Positions 7,713-15,311 of a stretch of 15,311 nucleotides of DNA are shown here, piece by piece. A model generated the notes under the pieces. The model made no database searches and was not told where the DNA came from. It saw only the letters and a list, made by a program, of their open reading frames with translations. Source of the stretch: Hyphomicrobiales bacterium. GTDB lineage: Bacteria > Pseudomonadota > Alphaproteobacteria > Rhizobiales > JAJFHB01. Within the stretch, counting starts at the first letter, position 1. Each line of letters opens with the position of its first letter. The position numbers and the translations under genes were made by a program. The stretch spans positions 1 through 15,311 of the forward strand of contig JAJFHB010000570.1 of the NCBI GenBank assembly GCA_021775795.1, written 5' to 3'.

Positions 7713-9488
7713 TCAGCTTGTCACTTGCGGCCGCATGTCCGCAGGATCAATGCCGGCAATAACCACCGGCGTCTTCATGGCATCGCGCCGGAACGGTTCG
7801 CCGAGTTCCTGATTGAGAATCACTTCGATGAACGTGGTGACGCCGTCATTCTGCTCTTTGCAGGACAGCTCAAGCGCATCCTTTAGCTCAGCCTGCGTTG
7901 TGACCGCCACGCCCTTCAGGCCGCAACCCTCCGCCACGCGTGCGTAGCTGAGGTTGGGATCAAGTTCGGTGCCGACAAAATTGTCATGATACCAAAGCGT
8001 CGTGTTGCGCTTTTCCGCACCCCACTGATAGTTGCGGAAGATCACCATGGTCACCGCCGGCCATTCGTCACGGCCGATTGAGCTCATTTCGTTCATGGAA
8101 ATGCCAAAGGCACCATCGCCCGCAAAGCCCACAACCGGGACATCCGGATTGCCGATTTTAGCGCCGATGATTGCCGGGAAACCGTAGCCGCAGGGGCCGA
8201 ACAGGCCGGGTGCGAGATACTTCCGTCCCTCTTCGAATGTGGGATAGGCGTTACCAATGGCGCAGTTGTTGCCGATGTCGGACGAGATGATGGCGTTTTG
8301 CGGCAGACCGTCCTGAATGGCACGCCAGGCCATGCGCGGGCTCATCCGGTCCGTGTCGCGGGCGCGGGCGCGTTCGTTCCAGGTGGTACCCGGATCGTCG
8401 TCTTCGTGATCCATGGAAGCGAGCGCCTGACGCCAGGCCGACTTCGTCTGGTGGATGAGGTTTTCACGCTCCGAGCGGCCTTCGTCACCCGCCGACGAGG
8501 AGAGCCTGGCGAGGAGCTGTTCTGCAACCTGCTTGGCATCGCCTTCGATGCCCACGGCCACCTTTTTCGTCAACCCGATACGGTCTGCGTTGATGTCGAC
8601 CTGGATGATCTTGGCATCCTTTGGCCAGTAGTCGATGCCATAGCCCGGCAGGGTCGAGAACGGATTGAGCCGCGTGCCCAGGGCCAGCACGACATCTGCC
8701 TTGGCGATCAATTCCATACCCGCCTTGGAGCCATTATAGCCAAGCGGTCCGCAAGAAAGCGGGTGGCTGCCCGGAAACGCATCATTGTGCTGGTAGTTGC
8801 AGCACACAGGCGCGCTCAGACGTTCCGCCAGTGCCATGGAAGCTTCGATGGCACTGCCGAGCACAACACCGGCCCCATTGAGCATGACCGGGAACTTGGC
8901 ATTGGACAGAAGCTCCGCCGCTTCTGCAATCGCTTTTGGGCCGCCGGCCGGACGCTCGAAGCGCACCACTTGCGGCAGCTCGATATCGATCACTTGCGTC
9001 CAGAAATCGCGCGGAATGTTCATTTGCGCGGGTGCAGAGCCGCGCCACGCCTTCATGATCACCCGGTTCAGCACTTCTGCGACACGGCTCGCATCGCGAA
9101 GCTCTTCCTGATAGCAAACCATGTCCTTGAACAGGTTCATCTGTTCGACTTCCTGAAAGCCCCCCTGCCCGATGGTTTTATTGGCCGCCTGCGGCGAGAC
9201 CAGCAACATCGGCGTGTGGTTCCAATAAGCGGTTTTGATCGGCGTCACAAAGCCCGTCACGCCAGGGCCGTTCTGAGCGATGGCCATGGCCATCTTGCCG
9301 GTTGTGCGCGTGAAGCCATCGGCGATGAGGGCGGCGTTCGTTTCATGCGCGCAGTCCCAAAATGTGATCCCTGCCGTTGGGAACAGATCCGACACGGGCA
9401 TCATGGCAGAGCCGATGATCCCAAATGCATGCTCGATGCCGTGCATTTGCAGAACTTTGACGAAGGCTTCTTCAGTGGTCATTTTCAT
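7713..9488 (-). CDS. xsc: Sulfoacetaldehyde acetyltransferase
   Basis: A full-length 591-residue protein that matches Xsc from its first residues (MKMTTEEAFVKVLQMHGIEH). Xsc is a cytoplasmic thiamine-diphosphate enzyme that cleaves sulfoacetaldehyde with phosphate to acetyl phosphate and sulfite, the desulfonation step of taurine and isethionate use. Glu49 in AHETNAA is the conserved TPP-activating glutamate. GDG at 457-459 with Asn486 in FRNYQWG gives the TPP/Mg2+ motif of the C-terminal domain. The order is N-terminal pyrimidine domain, central domain near 185-330, then the pyrophosphate domain. The ATG at 9488 has AAGGAA at 9497-9502 as ribosome site. It is the last gene of the minus-strand taurine cluster and follows the oxidoreductase remnant and tauC. 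No pta, which would convert acetyl phosphate to acetyl-CoA, is in the window; the next gene on that side faces it. Confidence 0.97.
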   Translation of the reverse strand: MKMTTEEAFVKVLQMHGIEHAFGIIGSAMMPVSDLFPTAGITFWDCAHETNAALIADGFTRTTGKMAMAIAQNGPGVTGFVTPIKTAYWNHTPMLLVSPQAANKTIGQGGFQEVEQMNLFKDMVCYQEELRDASRVAEVLNRVIMKAWRGSAPAQMNIPRDFWTQVIDIELPQVVRFERPAGGPKAIAEAAELLSNAKFPVMLNGAGVVLGSAIEASMALAERLSAPVCCNYQHNDAFPGSHPLSCGPLGYNGSKAGMELIAKADVVLALGTRLNPFSTLPGYGIDYWPKDAKIIQVDINADRIGLTKKVAVGIEGDAKQVAEQLLARLSSSAGDEGRSERENLIHQTKSAWRQALASMDHEDDDPGTTWNERARARDTDRMSPRMAWRAIQDGLPQNAIISSDIGNNCAIGNAYPTFEEGRKYLAPGLFGPCGYGFPAIIGAKIGNPDVPVVGFAGDGAFGISMNEMSSIGRDEWPAVTMVIFRNYQWGAEKRNTTLWYHDNFVGTELDPNLSYARVAEGCGLKGVAVTTQAELKDALELSCKEQNDGVTTFIEVILNQELGEPFRRDAMKTPVVIAGIDPADMRPQVTS

Positions 9489-9529
9489 CGGGCATGTTCC
9501 TTTTGTATTCAGTGACGGTATTTTCAGAA

Positions 9530-9788
9530 TTATTCATCTTTGAGGTAGTACCAGACGTACATGAACTGCTGGCCCAGACGCCGACAGGACACCCTGGCTC
9601 AGCAAGTGGGACGTAAAGATCGGCAGATCGAGGCCCTCGGACCTGCCGGCCACCATTTGTGCCATGCGGCGTCCAACCTGCGCCGAATAGGTAACGCCAT
9701 TGCCGCCGTAGCCCATGGCGTAGAATGTTTCTTGATCAGGATCGGGCAGATAGACGCGGAGCATCAGAATAAACTTCACATAGAGCAA
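9530..9788 (-). pseudogene. C-terminal remnant of a FAD-dependent (DAO-family) oxidoreductase, frameshifted
   Basis: The minus strand encodes RVYLPDPDQETFYAMGYGG followed by NGVTYSAQVGRRMAQMV and then LPIFTS, the C-terminal signature of DAO-family FAD oxidoreductases (glycine-rich YGGNG before the last helix). The frame then runs out of family-like sequence after GVLS, near 9582-9588. A shift to another frame restores the expected tail, RRLGQQFMYVWYYLKDE, which ends at a TAA at 9530-9532. Homology starts only near 9761, so roughly the first four fifths of a 400-plus-residue protein are missing. It sits between tauC and xsc. Other taurine clusters carry tauXY (taurine dehydrogenase) beside the same genes, so this may be a dead tauY-like gene. 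That identity is inference; the decay itself is seen in the sequence. Confidence 0.75.
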
Positions 9789-10052
9789 TTACTGGTATTG
9801 CGATACATCCAGTTGAGCCATTACCAATGGTCCAGATCGGCTCCCGCTTCGTGCATTCCTGCGGAGAAAATAGAAGATGGCGTCGTCCGGATTGCCGTCT
9901 CGCTTCGCGCTGAACCGATCGAATGCTGACTTCAATCCGCAACGTTTACGCGGACAAAACCGTGACCAACGCCGTATGAGCTCAGAAACTCTGATTTGCC
10001 CCAGGCAAGGCGCCGCGCGCCGGCGGTTCAGTAGGCACATCCACCCTTCGAC
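9789..10052. other. Non-coding, probably decayed sequence between tauC and the oxidoreductase remnant
   Basis: Every frame on the minus strand is broken by stops within short distances, and none of the short peptides resembles a known family. With the remnant next to it, this makes a 564-bp stretch without an intact gene between tauC and xsc. It is most easily read as the scar of a larger deletion. No insertion-sequence ends or long repeats are visible. Confidence 0.55.
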
Positions 10053-11981
10053 CTATCCCATACCGCGCCAGGGAATGGTTTTCTTGATGACCCATCGCAT
10101 GATCATATCGAAGACCAGGCCGAGCACGCCCATGATGAGGATTGTCACCCAGATCAATTCGTAATCGGACACAGTCCGGGCGATGTTCTCGATGAAGCCG
10201 ACGCCGGTGGTTCCCGCAAGCATCTCGGCCGCCACGAGGGTGCCCCAGCAGACGCCGACAGCGATACGGATGCCAGTGAGAATTTCGGGCAGCGCATTCG
10301 GCAATATGACGTTCCACATGATCTGCCTGTCCGAGGCGCCAAGAGAGTGCGATGCGCGGATTTTCGTAAGCTGCACGCCGGAGGCACCGGTGCGCGCCGA
10401 GATTACCATGATGGCGAAGGCGACCATAAACAGAAGGAAAATCTTGCCGTCATCCTGAATGCCGAAGATCGTCAGGATCAACGGTGCCCACGCCAGTGGC
10501 GGCACCGGACGATAGAGCTCGATAAGCGGATCGAAGAACGATTTGAAGAAGCGCGACACGCCCATGAACAGCCCAAGCGGCACGCCCAAAAAGATGCCCA
10601 GCCCAAGGGCGACAAGCACGCGGAAAAGGGAGTCCCAGATATGACCGTCCAGCATCGGGATGTGGCCGAGCGAGACCTCGCCTTGCGCAAAGGCAAGAAG
10701 TTTGTCCTTGAAATTGGGCGTGATCGTCCCGTCGTCCCCGTGGCTTGCAAATTCGCCAGGCCAGGCGTCAGCGATCCAGTCAGGAACAAAGAACGCAACC
10801 ACGTCCGCCACGGGAAGCCAGTCCCACCACAAAAGCGGGAAACCCCGATAGCCCCCGCCATTTTCAAGATCAGGGTTCGCCAGGCGCATGAATGTGGCGA
10901 CCACATCGGTGGGTTTGGGTAACCAGCGGGCTGAACCCTGTTCGGTGCACTGGGTTCTCGACTTGACGATGCCAGGGCCCGGGAAGAACACCGCATCAGC
11001 AAACCTCAAGCCACCCTGTGCGCTGTTTGCAGACGCATCCAGGTTGGCGATCGCGGTGTTCACGTCCGCCAGAGCGGCGGCTGGGAAGATGAGGCCATCG
11101 TCCAGGCGCTTGAAAATCCGTTCAACCGCCTTGACATAATCCTCGCGCTCAGCGCTTACCTGCTCGTCAAATGCACCGGTTTCATTGGTTTCCTTCAGAG
11201 CGTCGATTTGCTCTTTTATGTCGGCAATGAGGCGGTCGTTTTCCGGCACATGATTGCGGATCCTGTTGAACTCCGCAGCGATCTCTGCCGCCTCCACAGA
11301 GGCCGTATCAAACAACATGCCTCTGGCGGTTACGGGCAGGATCGGGATTTCGGCAAATGTCGTGCCCCATGCGGGCTGCGCCAGGGCTTCCTCACCCGGG
11401 GTCAGATCGCCCGGACCTGCATCAATGAAGGCGCTGAGTTCATTCAGCCTTTCGACCAAGCCCACAAGCTCATCCCTGGACTGCTGATCCATGTCTGACG
11501 GGTTGGAGGAATTGGCGATCAACGCCCCAATCCGTCTGATCAGATCCTCAAGTTCAGTTTTCTCTGCCTCGGTAAAAACCGTGCCTGCCAGTCGGCTTTG
11601 CAGATCGTCCAGCTGGGCTGTGTTGCGTGACGCCAGGAGTGTTGATTTGTAATAACGTGAACCGATGGGCAAGGCCGCCTTGATCGGTGACACCGCTTCT
11701 TCAAGCTTCGCGATCTGGCACATCTCATTGGCGGCATTCGGGAAGTAAGCTCTTCCCGTTCCCCATGAAAAGTAAAACCAGACCAGCATCAGCGCGGACA
11801 CGCCGCACACCGACCAGTACCACCCGCCCCGGGTCCTGACCGGATCGCCAAAAACCTCGTCAGTGGCCGTCAGTCTGGCCTGTTTCCTGCCGACGACGAT
11901 GGACCAGACAAATGCACCGAGGAAGAGAATGATCAACACTGCGGCCACAGAGGCTCGGTTGTCGGAAAGCCACTCAAACAC
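10053..11981 (-). CDS. tauC: Taurine ABC transporter permease with long N-terminal extension
   Basis: The C-terminal part, from about residue 440 to 642, is a standard TauC/SsuC-type permease with membrane spans near 450-475, 513-530, 570-590 and 608-627. Its EAA loop, around SLGASDRQIMWNVILPNALP (546-565), docks the ATPase. The protein is 642 residues against roughly 270 for E. coli TauC. The added N-terminus has two membrane spans (about 12-30 and 57-73), then a long soluble, charged, helix-rich region to about 400 with probable coiled-coil stretches (near 135-185 and 225-295), and a WWDWLPVADVVAFFV hydrophobic segment near 385-399. If the family topology holds, that middle region should face the periplasm. 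The start overlaps the end of tauB by 8 bases, so translation is probably coupled. The permease is secure; the job of the extension is unknown. Confidence 0.9.
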   Translation of the reverse strand: MFEWLSDNRASVAAVLIILFLGAFVWSIVVGRKQARLTATDEVFGDPVRTRGGWYWSVCGVSALMLVWFYFSWGTGRAYFPNAANEMCQIAKLEEAVSPIKAALPIGSRYYKSTLLASRNTAQLDDLQSRLAGTVFTEAEKTELEDLIRRIGALIANSSNPSDMDQQSRDELVGLVERLNELSAFIDAGPGDLTPGEEALAQPAWGTTFAEIPILPVTARGMLFDTASVEAAEIAAEFNRIRNHVPENDRLIADIKEQIDALKETNETGAFDEQVSAEREDYVKAVERIFKRLDDGLIFPAAALADVNTAIANLDASANSAQGGLRFADAVFFPGPGIVKSRTQCTEQGSARWLPKPTDVVATFMRLANPDLENGGGYRGFPLLWWDWLPVADVVAFFVPDWIADAWPGEFASHGDDGTITPNFKDKLLAFAQGEVSLGHIPMLDGHIWDSLFRVLVALGLGIFLGVPLGLFMGVSRFFKSFFDPLIELYRPVPPLAWAPLILTIFGIQDDGKIFLLFMVAFAIMVISARTGASGVQLTKIRASHSLGASDRQIMWNVILPNALPEILTGIRIAVGVCWGTLVAAEMLAGTTGVGFIENIARTVSDYELIWVTILIMGVLGLVFDMIMRWVIKKTIPWRGMG

Positions 11982-12771
11982 GGCCCATGATCTCCTCTTC
12001 CATGTTCCAGATCATGGTCAGGATCTCTTCGCGCACTTCCGAGAAATAGGGGTCGTGCTTGATTTCGCGAAGCGATTCCTTGAGACCACGTTCAGCAAAG
12101 GGCAGGTTGTATTCCTTGTGCACACGGCCTGGACGCGGCGCCATAACAAACAGCCGTTCGCCGAGCAGCAATGCTTCCTCCACGGAATGGGTGATGATCA
12201 TGATCGTCTTGCCGGTCTCTTTCCAGAGCTCCAGCACCAGCGATTGCATTTTTTCCCGTGTGAGTGCATCGAGTGCGCCCAACGGTTCATCCATCAGGAT
12301 TACTTCCGGGTCGTTGATCAGGCAGCGCGCCAGAGCGACGCGTTGCTGCATTCCGCCGGAAAGCTGATAGGTCGGTGTCTCTCCGAACCCCTGCAGGCCG
12401 ACAATGTCCAGCCATTTTTCGACCAGCTTTTCATTTTCGGCAGAGTCGTTTTTCTTCATCCGCAGACCGAAGTCCACGTTTCTGGAAACGGGTAGCCATT
12501 CAAACAATGCCCCTTGCTGGAACACCATTCCGCGCTCGACGCCGGGTGCATCGATTAGTTTGTCGCCCAGTCTTGCGGCGCCGCTGGTGGCATTTATGAA
12601 GCCGGCCATGACGTTCAATAACGTGGTTTTGCCACAGCCCGACGGTCCGAGGACGGACAGGAGCTCGCCCTTTTTCAAGGTGAAATTGATGTCCTTCAAT
12701 GCCTCAACCGCCGCACCGGTCTGCGGGTTGGTGAAGGTCATGTTCAAGTGTTCACAAACCAGATCCGCCAT
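11974..12771 (-). CDS. tauB: Taurine ABC transporter ATP-binding protein
   Basis: A 265-residue ABC ATPase with every nucleotide-binding motif intact: Walker A GPSGCGKT (42-49), Q-loop FQQ (84-86), signature LSGGMQQR (138-145), Walker B VILMDEP (157-163) and switch His195 in IITHSVEEA. It belongs to the nitrate/sulfonate/taurine importer subfamily and would energise TauC for uptake of taurine or related sulfonates. It lies between tauA, 190 bp upstream, and tauC, which overlaps its end. The ATG at 12771 has only a weak ribosome site. Length is typical. Confidence 0.94.
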   Translation of the reverse strand: MADLVCEHLNMTFTNPQTGAAVEALKDINFTLKKGELLSVLGPSGCGKTTLLNVMAGFINATSGAARLGDKLIDAPGVERGMVFQQGALFEWLPVSRNVDFGLRMKKNDSAENEKLVEKWLDIVGLQGFGETPTYQLSGGMQQRVALARCLINDPEVILMDEPLGALDALTREKMQSLVLELWKETGKTIMIITHSVEEALLLGERLFVMAPRPGRVHKEYNLPFAERGLKESLREIKHDPYFSEVREEILTMIWNMEEEIMGRV

Positions 12772-12913
12772 CGCCAGGTTCGAACCTCAGTTGTTGCCGA
12801 AAAACCCACTGCCTGTGGGCATCATCCCCCAAGGCAGGCCTTTATCAAAGTGCAAACTTCAAAGGCGAGCGCAATGAAGCTTAATCTTCAAAGACAGGCG
12901 TAACCATGTGAAA

Positions 12914-12937
12914 GAGGGAGCCGCAACGGGCTCCCTC
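12914..12937 (-). terminator. Intercistronic stem-loop between tauA and tauB
   Basis: GAGGGAGCC at 12914-12922 pairs with GGCTCCCTC at 12929-12937, with a six-base loop. In the direction of tauA transcription the hairpin is followed by only TTT, so partial termination or 3'-end protection of the tauA mRNA is more likely than a full stop. Hairpins just after a binding-protein gene commonly let the cell make more binding protein than membrane components. The gap also holds a weaker imperfect hairpin at about 12811-12835. Confidence 0.55.
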
Positions 12938-12961
12938 CCGATCTTTTTTGGATCGCCCTTC

Positions 12962-13930
12962 TTACTCCAGAAAGGACCCATCGATTGTCTTCGCAATCAT
13001 CGCCCCATCAGAATCGCCCTGGAACACCAGACCAAGCGAGGCGGCTGCCTGCGCGGCAACTCCGTCAGCGGAGAAGTAGTTTGCAATCTGTTCGGCGGCA
13101 GAAGGCATGATGAAGCCGGAAACCTGAGCTTTGGTTGTCTCGAGCTCCATACCGGCCGCGGTAGCGACGATCTGGAATTCGGCATCCGTTCCGCCCCAGG
13201 AGCTGTTTGCTTCTTCGGTTGCTTCAAGGAAAGCCCTAACGAGTTCCGGGCTTTCGGTTGCAAATTTTTCAGTGACCGAAATCACGTCAAAGGAACCGAT
13301 GCCGGCTTCGACTTTTTGCTCGCTCGACATGATTGCCGTGCCAACTTCAGACGCTGCCGCGGAAGCAACACCGCCAAAGACGCAGGCCATGTCAACCGCG
13401 CCGTCAGCCAGGGACTTCGCGCCGTCGGGCGGAGCCTGGTCAACGATGTTCATGGTTGAGATGTCGACACCATAGTGGGTCATGTAGCTGCGGAAGGCGA
13501 AGTCGGCCATTGTGTTCAAAGGTACAGCAACAGTCTTGCCTTCAAGCTCGGAAGCGTTGGAGCCATCGATGCCCAGCGAGTTGTTGACGAAGCAATCGTT
13601 GGCTTCATAAACAACAGCAATGCCGACCATTTTCAACGGGGCGCCCTGCTGGATGGCGGTCACGAACGGGGCAAGGCCCTGCGAGTACGAGATGTCGATG
13701 TCGCCAGCGAGCATTGCTTCGGTCATCGCGGTGCCGGTGGTAAAATCGACCCAGTTTACATCGACGCCCATGGCGTCCGCATAGGAACCATCGGTCTTGG
13801 CCACCATGTTCGGCGTGGCCCATTCCAGGAAGAATGCGACATTCACTTCGTCGGCCTGGCTGACTGCAGGCGTCATGAGTGCCATCGCACCGGCGGTCGC
13901 AAATGCCGCCTTTTTAAGCATTGATATCAT
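12962..13930 (-). CDS. tauA: Taurine ABC transporter substrate-binding protein
   Basis: A 322-residue periplasmic binding protein of the TauA/SsuA/nitrate type. The N-terminus is a Sec signal peptide: positive MISMLKK, a hydrophobic core (AAFATAGAMALM), and a probable cut after AVSQA before DEVNVAF. The FLEWATPN and VDFTTGTAM stretches are typical of the family's ligand-cleft lobes. It would capture taurine or a similar small sulfonate outside the inner membrane and deliver it to TauBC. The ATG at 13930 has an excellent GGGAGG ribosome site a few bases upstream; a second in-frame ATG at 13921 lies deeper. It is the first gene of the minus-strand taurine cluster, and a divergent FAD oxidoreductase starts 256 bp away. 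Ligand is inferred from the link with xsc. Confidence 0.92.
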   Translation of the reverse strand: MISMLKKAAFATAGAMALMTPAVSQADEVNVAFFLEWATPNMVAKTDGSYADAMGVDVNWVDFTTGTAMTEAMLAGDIDISYSQGLAPFVTAIQQGAPLKMVGIAVVYEANDCFVNNSLGIDGSNASELEGKTVAVPLNTMADFAFRSYMTHYGVDISTMNIVDQAPPDGAKSLADGAVDMACVFGGVASAAASEVGTAIMSSEQKVEAGIGSFDVISVTEKFATESPELVRAFLEATEEANSSWGGTDAEFQIVATAAGMELETTKAQVSGFIMPSAAEQIANYFSADGVAAQAAASLGLVFQGDSDGAMIAKTIDGSFLE

Positions 13931-14186
13931 TGTATCCTCCCATTTCGTCTTGATACTCTAGCGCGTTTTTGTTCTTGTTCCGCATTGCGAAACTAAATTT
14001 TCACAAACTGAGAATGATATTGAATCGCCATCGGGTCAAATGTTTTTTTACCTACCGGTAAGCGCCTCTTTGATCTTGACCAGTTGCAAACGCCTTTATA
14101 CGTTTTCTTATACGGAAAATTAGTTTTGCATTACAAAACCACAAAGGGAATTCACTGAGCCAGCTGGTTCAATAATTACACACCTT
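13931..14186. promoter_or_regulatory. Divergent control region between tauA and the FAD oxidoreductase
   Basis: An AT-richer spacer serving two divergent genes. TTATACG occurs twice in tandem, at 14096-14102 and 14108-14114, a 12-base period. An inverted repeat TTACC-tacc-GGTAA lies at 14048-14061. TTGACC at 14076-14081 is a possible -35 for the plus-strand gene, with either TTATACG copy as a loose -10. For tauA the promoter is not clear. TauR-type (GntR/MocR) activators of taurine genes bind direct repeats in such spacers, so the tandem repeat is a candidate site. That is inference. Confidence 0.45.
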
Positions 14187-15311
14187 ATGACAGACAACAT
14201 CCATTGGTACAAAACAGCAGTGGCAGGACCGGTTTGCAGCAGTCTTACCGACGACCTGCGGTCTGATTTTGTCGTCGTTGGTGGAGGGCTCACAGGAACG
14301 CGGACGGCACTCGGGCTCGCGGAGCACGGCGCAACAGTGACTCTCTTGGAGGCAAACACAATCGGCTGGGGTGCGTCCGGGCGCAGCGGCGGCCAGTGCA
14401 ATCCGATCTGGCGAGCGACTCCGGATGAACTTGCCGATCGCTTTGGAAATGCCTGCGCAACCCGCTTGATCGAACATACACTGTCATCTGCCAACGCACT
14501 TTTTGGAGATATCGAAAAGTACAATATCGACTGCGACGACGAACAGAACGGTTGGATACAGGCAGCACATTGCCGCTCTGCCCGCAAAGGTCTCGAACGC
14601 CTTGGCAACGCTTGGTGCGCTGTGGGAGCAGAGATTGACTTTCTTGATCGCCACGCAACGCAAGCCAAAAGTGGTTCCGGTGCATATGACTTTGCGCTCT
14701 TCCATCGCCGCGGAGGTCATGTTCAACCACTGTCACTGACACGTGGTTTCGCACGCGCTGCTGCAGATTTTGGAGCTCAGCTCTATGAACAGTCACCTGT
14801 TCTGACTATGGAAAACACAGGCGGAAAGTGGAAAGTAACGACACCGGGCGGCTCTATCACGGCAAAACAGGTGATTTTGACCACGAATGCCTACACAACA
14901 GATTTGTCGCGCAATCTGCAAAAAACATTCTTTCCCATGGTCAGCATCGCTCTTGCAACCGCGCCATTATCCGACAATCTCAAAAAGTCTGTTCTTCCCG
15001 ATGCCGTTACAATCGCGGACACCCGACTGGCGATCTATTTTTCCCGCTATGACCGTGACCGGCGGCTGATATTCGGCTGCGTAGGCAGTTCGGAAGATGC
15101 TGCGATCCTTGGCGGCGTCAAACGCCTACAGAAGGGTTTGAAAACAGTTTTCCCTCAACTCAACGATATCCCGATCGAGACAACCTGGGGCGGCCGCATC
15201 GCTGTAACCCCCGAAATGATGCCACATTTGCACGAACCCGATACCGGGGTGCTCGCGGCACTCGGGTTCAGTGGCCGAGGCATTGCCATGACCTCTGTCA
15301 TGGCACGGACA
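14187..15311 (+). CDS. FAD-dependent oxidoreductase, DAO/OrdL family (C-terminus beyond window)
   Basis: Reading from the ATG at 14187 gives 375 open codons up to the window edge, so the tail is missing (members are about 430 residues). The FAD site VVVGGGLTGTRTALGLAEHG starts near residue 29, and GWGASGRSGGQCNP near 64-77 is the conserved flavin-contact motif of the amine oxidase/gamma-glutamylputrescine oxidase-like (PuuB/OrdL) group. TTWGGRIAVTPEMMPHL and ALGFSGRGIAM near the edge are the usual C-terminal FAD-binding landmarks. Such enzymes oxidise primary or secondary amines to aldehydes. Lying divergent from tauA, it is a candidate for deaminating taurine or hypotaurine, feeding Xsc with sulfoacetaldehyde, but an unrelated amine is equally possible. 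No clear ribosome site precedes the start; no other ATG lies upstream in frame after the stop at 14121. Confidence 0.85.
   Translation, partial: MTDNIHWYKTAVAGPVCSSLTDDLRSDFVVVGGGLTGTRTALGLAEHGATVTLLEANTIGWGASGRSGGQCNPIWRATPDELADRFGNACATRLIEHTLSSANALFGDIEKYNIDCDDEQNGWIQAAHCRSARKGLERLGNAWCAVGAEIDFLDRHATQAKSGSGAYDFALFHRRGGHVQPLSLTRGFARAAADFGAQLYEQSPVLTMENTGGKWKVTTPGGSITAKQVILTTNAYTTDLSRNLQKTFFPMVSIALATAPLSDNLKKSVLPDAVTIADTRLAIYFSRYDRDRRLIFGCVGSSEDAAILGGVKRLQKGLKTVFPQLNDIPIETTWGGRIAVTPEMMPHLHEPDTGVLAALGFSGRGIAMTSVMART

Noticed and set aside
8298..9515. A 405-codon open frame on the plus strand opposite xsc
   Set aside because: It is antisense to a full-length, strongly recognised Xsc. The peptide is rich in Arg, His and Gln as expected from the complement of GC-rich codons and resembles no family.
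9789..10040. An 83-codon minus-strand frame between tauC and the oxidoreductase remnant
   Set aside because: It has no ribosome site, no recognisable family and low-quality composition. It overlaps another equally poor frame and is better read as decayed sequence.
10347..10922. A 191-codon plus-strand frame opposite tauC
   Set aside because: It is antisense to the permease domain, and its charged, repetitive composition reflects the complement of the membrane-span codons.
12776..12787. AGGTTCGAACCT palindrome just upstream of tauB, resembling a tRNA T-arm
   Set aside because: No cloverleaf arms are visible around it. A 12-bp palindrome between genes can occur by chance.

Overview
The window looks like a chromosomal accessory region of an alphaproteobacterium, probably a marine or organosulfonate-using member of the Rhodobacterales or Rhizobiales. 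That placement is inferred from the GC-rich coding style, the sequence character of Xsc and TauABC, and the gene content. No RNA gene or mobile element is visible.

Layout: (1) bases 1-835 hold a LysR-type regulator cut by the window edge. (2) 942-4881 hold, all on the minus strand, a flavin-dependent monooxygenase-like protein, a threonine-synthase-like PLP enzyme and a LacI-type repressor. (3) Divergent from the repressor, 5041-7586 hold two overlapping plus-strand genes: a histidinol-dehydrogenase-family enzyme of the HpsN (sulfopropanediol 3-dehydrogenase) type and a DegT/DnrJ/EryC1-family aminotransferase. The spacer carries a perfect 16-bp LacI-type palindrome. A near copy lies 141 bp away in the first codons of the repressor gene. 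(4) After a GC-rich hairpin, 7713-13930 on the minus strand form a taurine module: tauA, tauB, an unusually long tauC, a decayed C-terminal fragment of a FAD-dependent oxidoreductase, and xsc. (5) 14187 to the end is a divergent FAD-dependent (DAO-family) oxidoreductase, cut by the window edge.

How it may work together: TauABC imports taurine or a related sulfonate. A deaminating enzyme would give sulfoacetaldehyde, and Xsc cleaves that to acetyl phosphate and sulfite. No intact taurine dehydrogenase (tauXY), taurine:pyruvate aminotransferase, pta or tauR is present here. The DAO remnant sits where a tauY-like gene could once have been, and the intact DAO-family gene beside tauA is a candidate replacement. 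The LacI-controlled divergon may be a second sulfonate (C3) branch built around an HpsN-like dehydrogenase, with two PLP enzymes of unknown substrate. This link is inference from adjacency and family. The HpsN + DegT aminotransferase + threonine-synthase-like combination under one LacI regulator is the part most likely to be undescribed.
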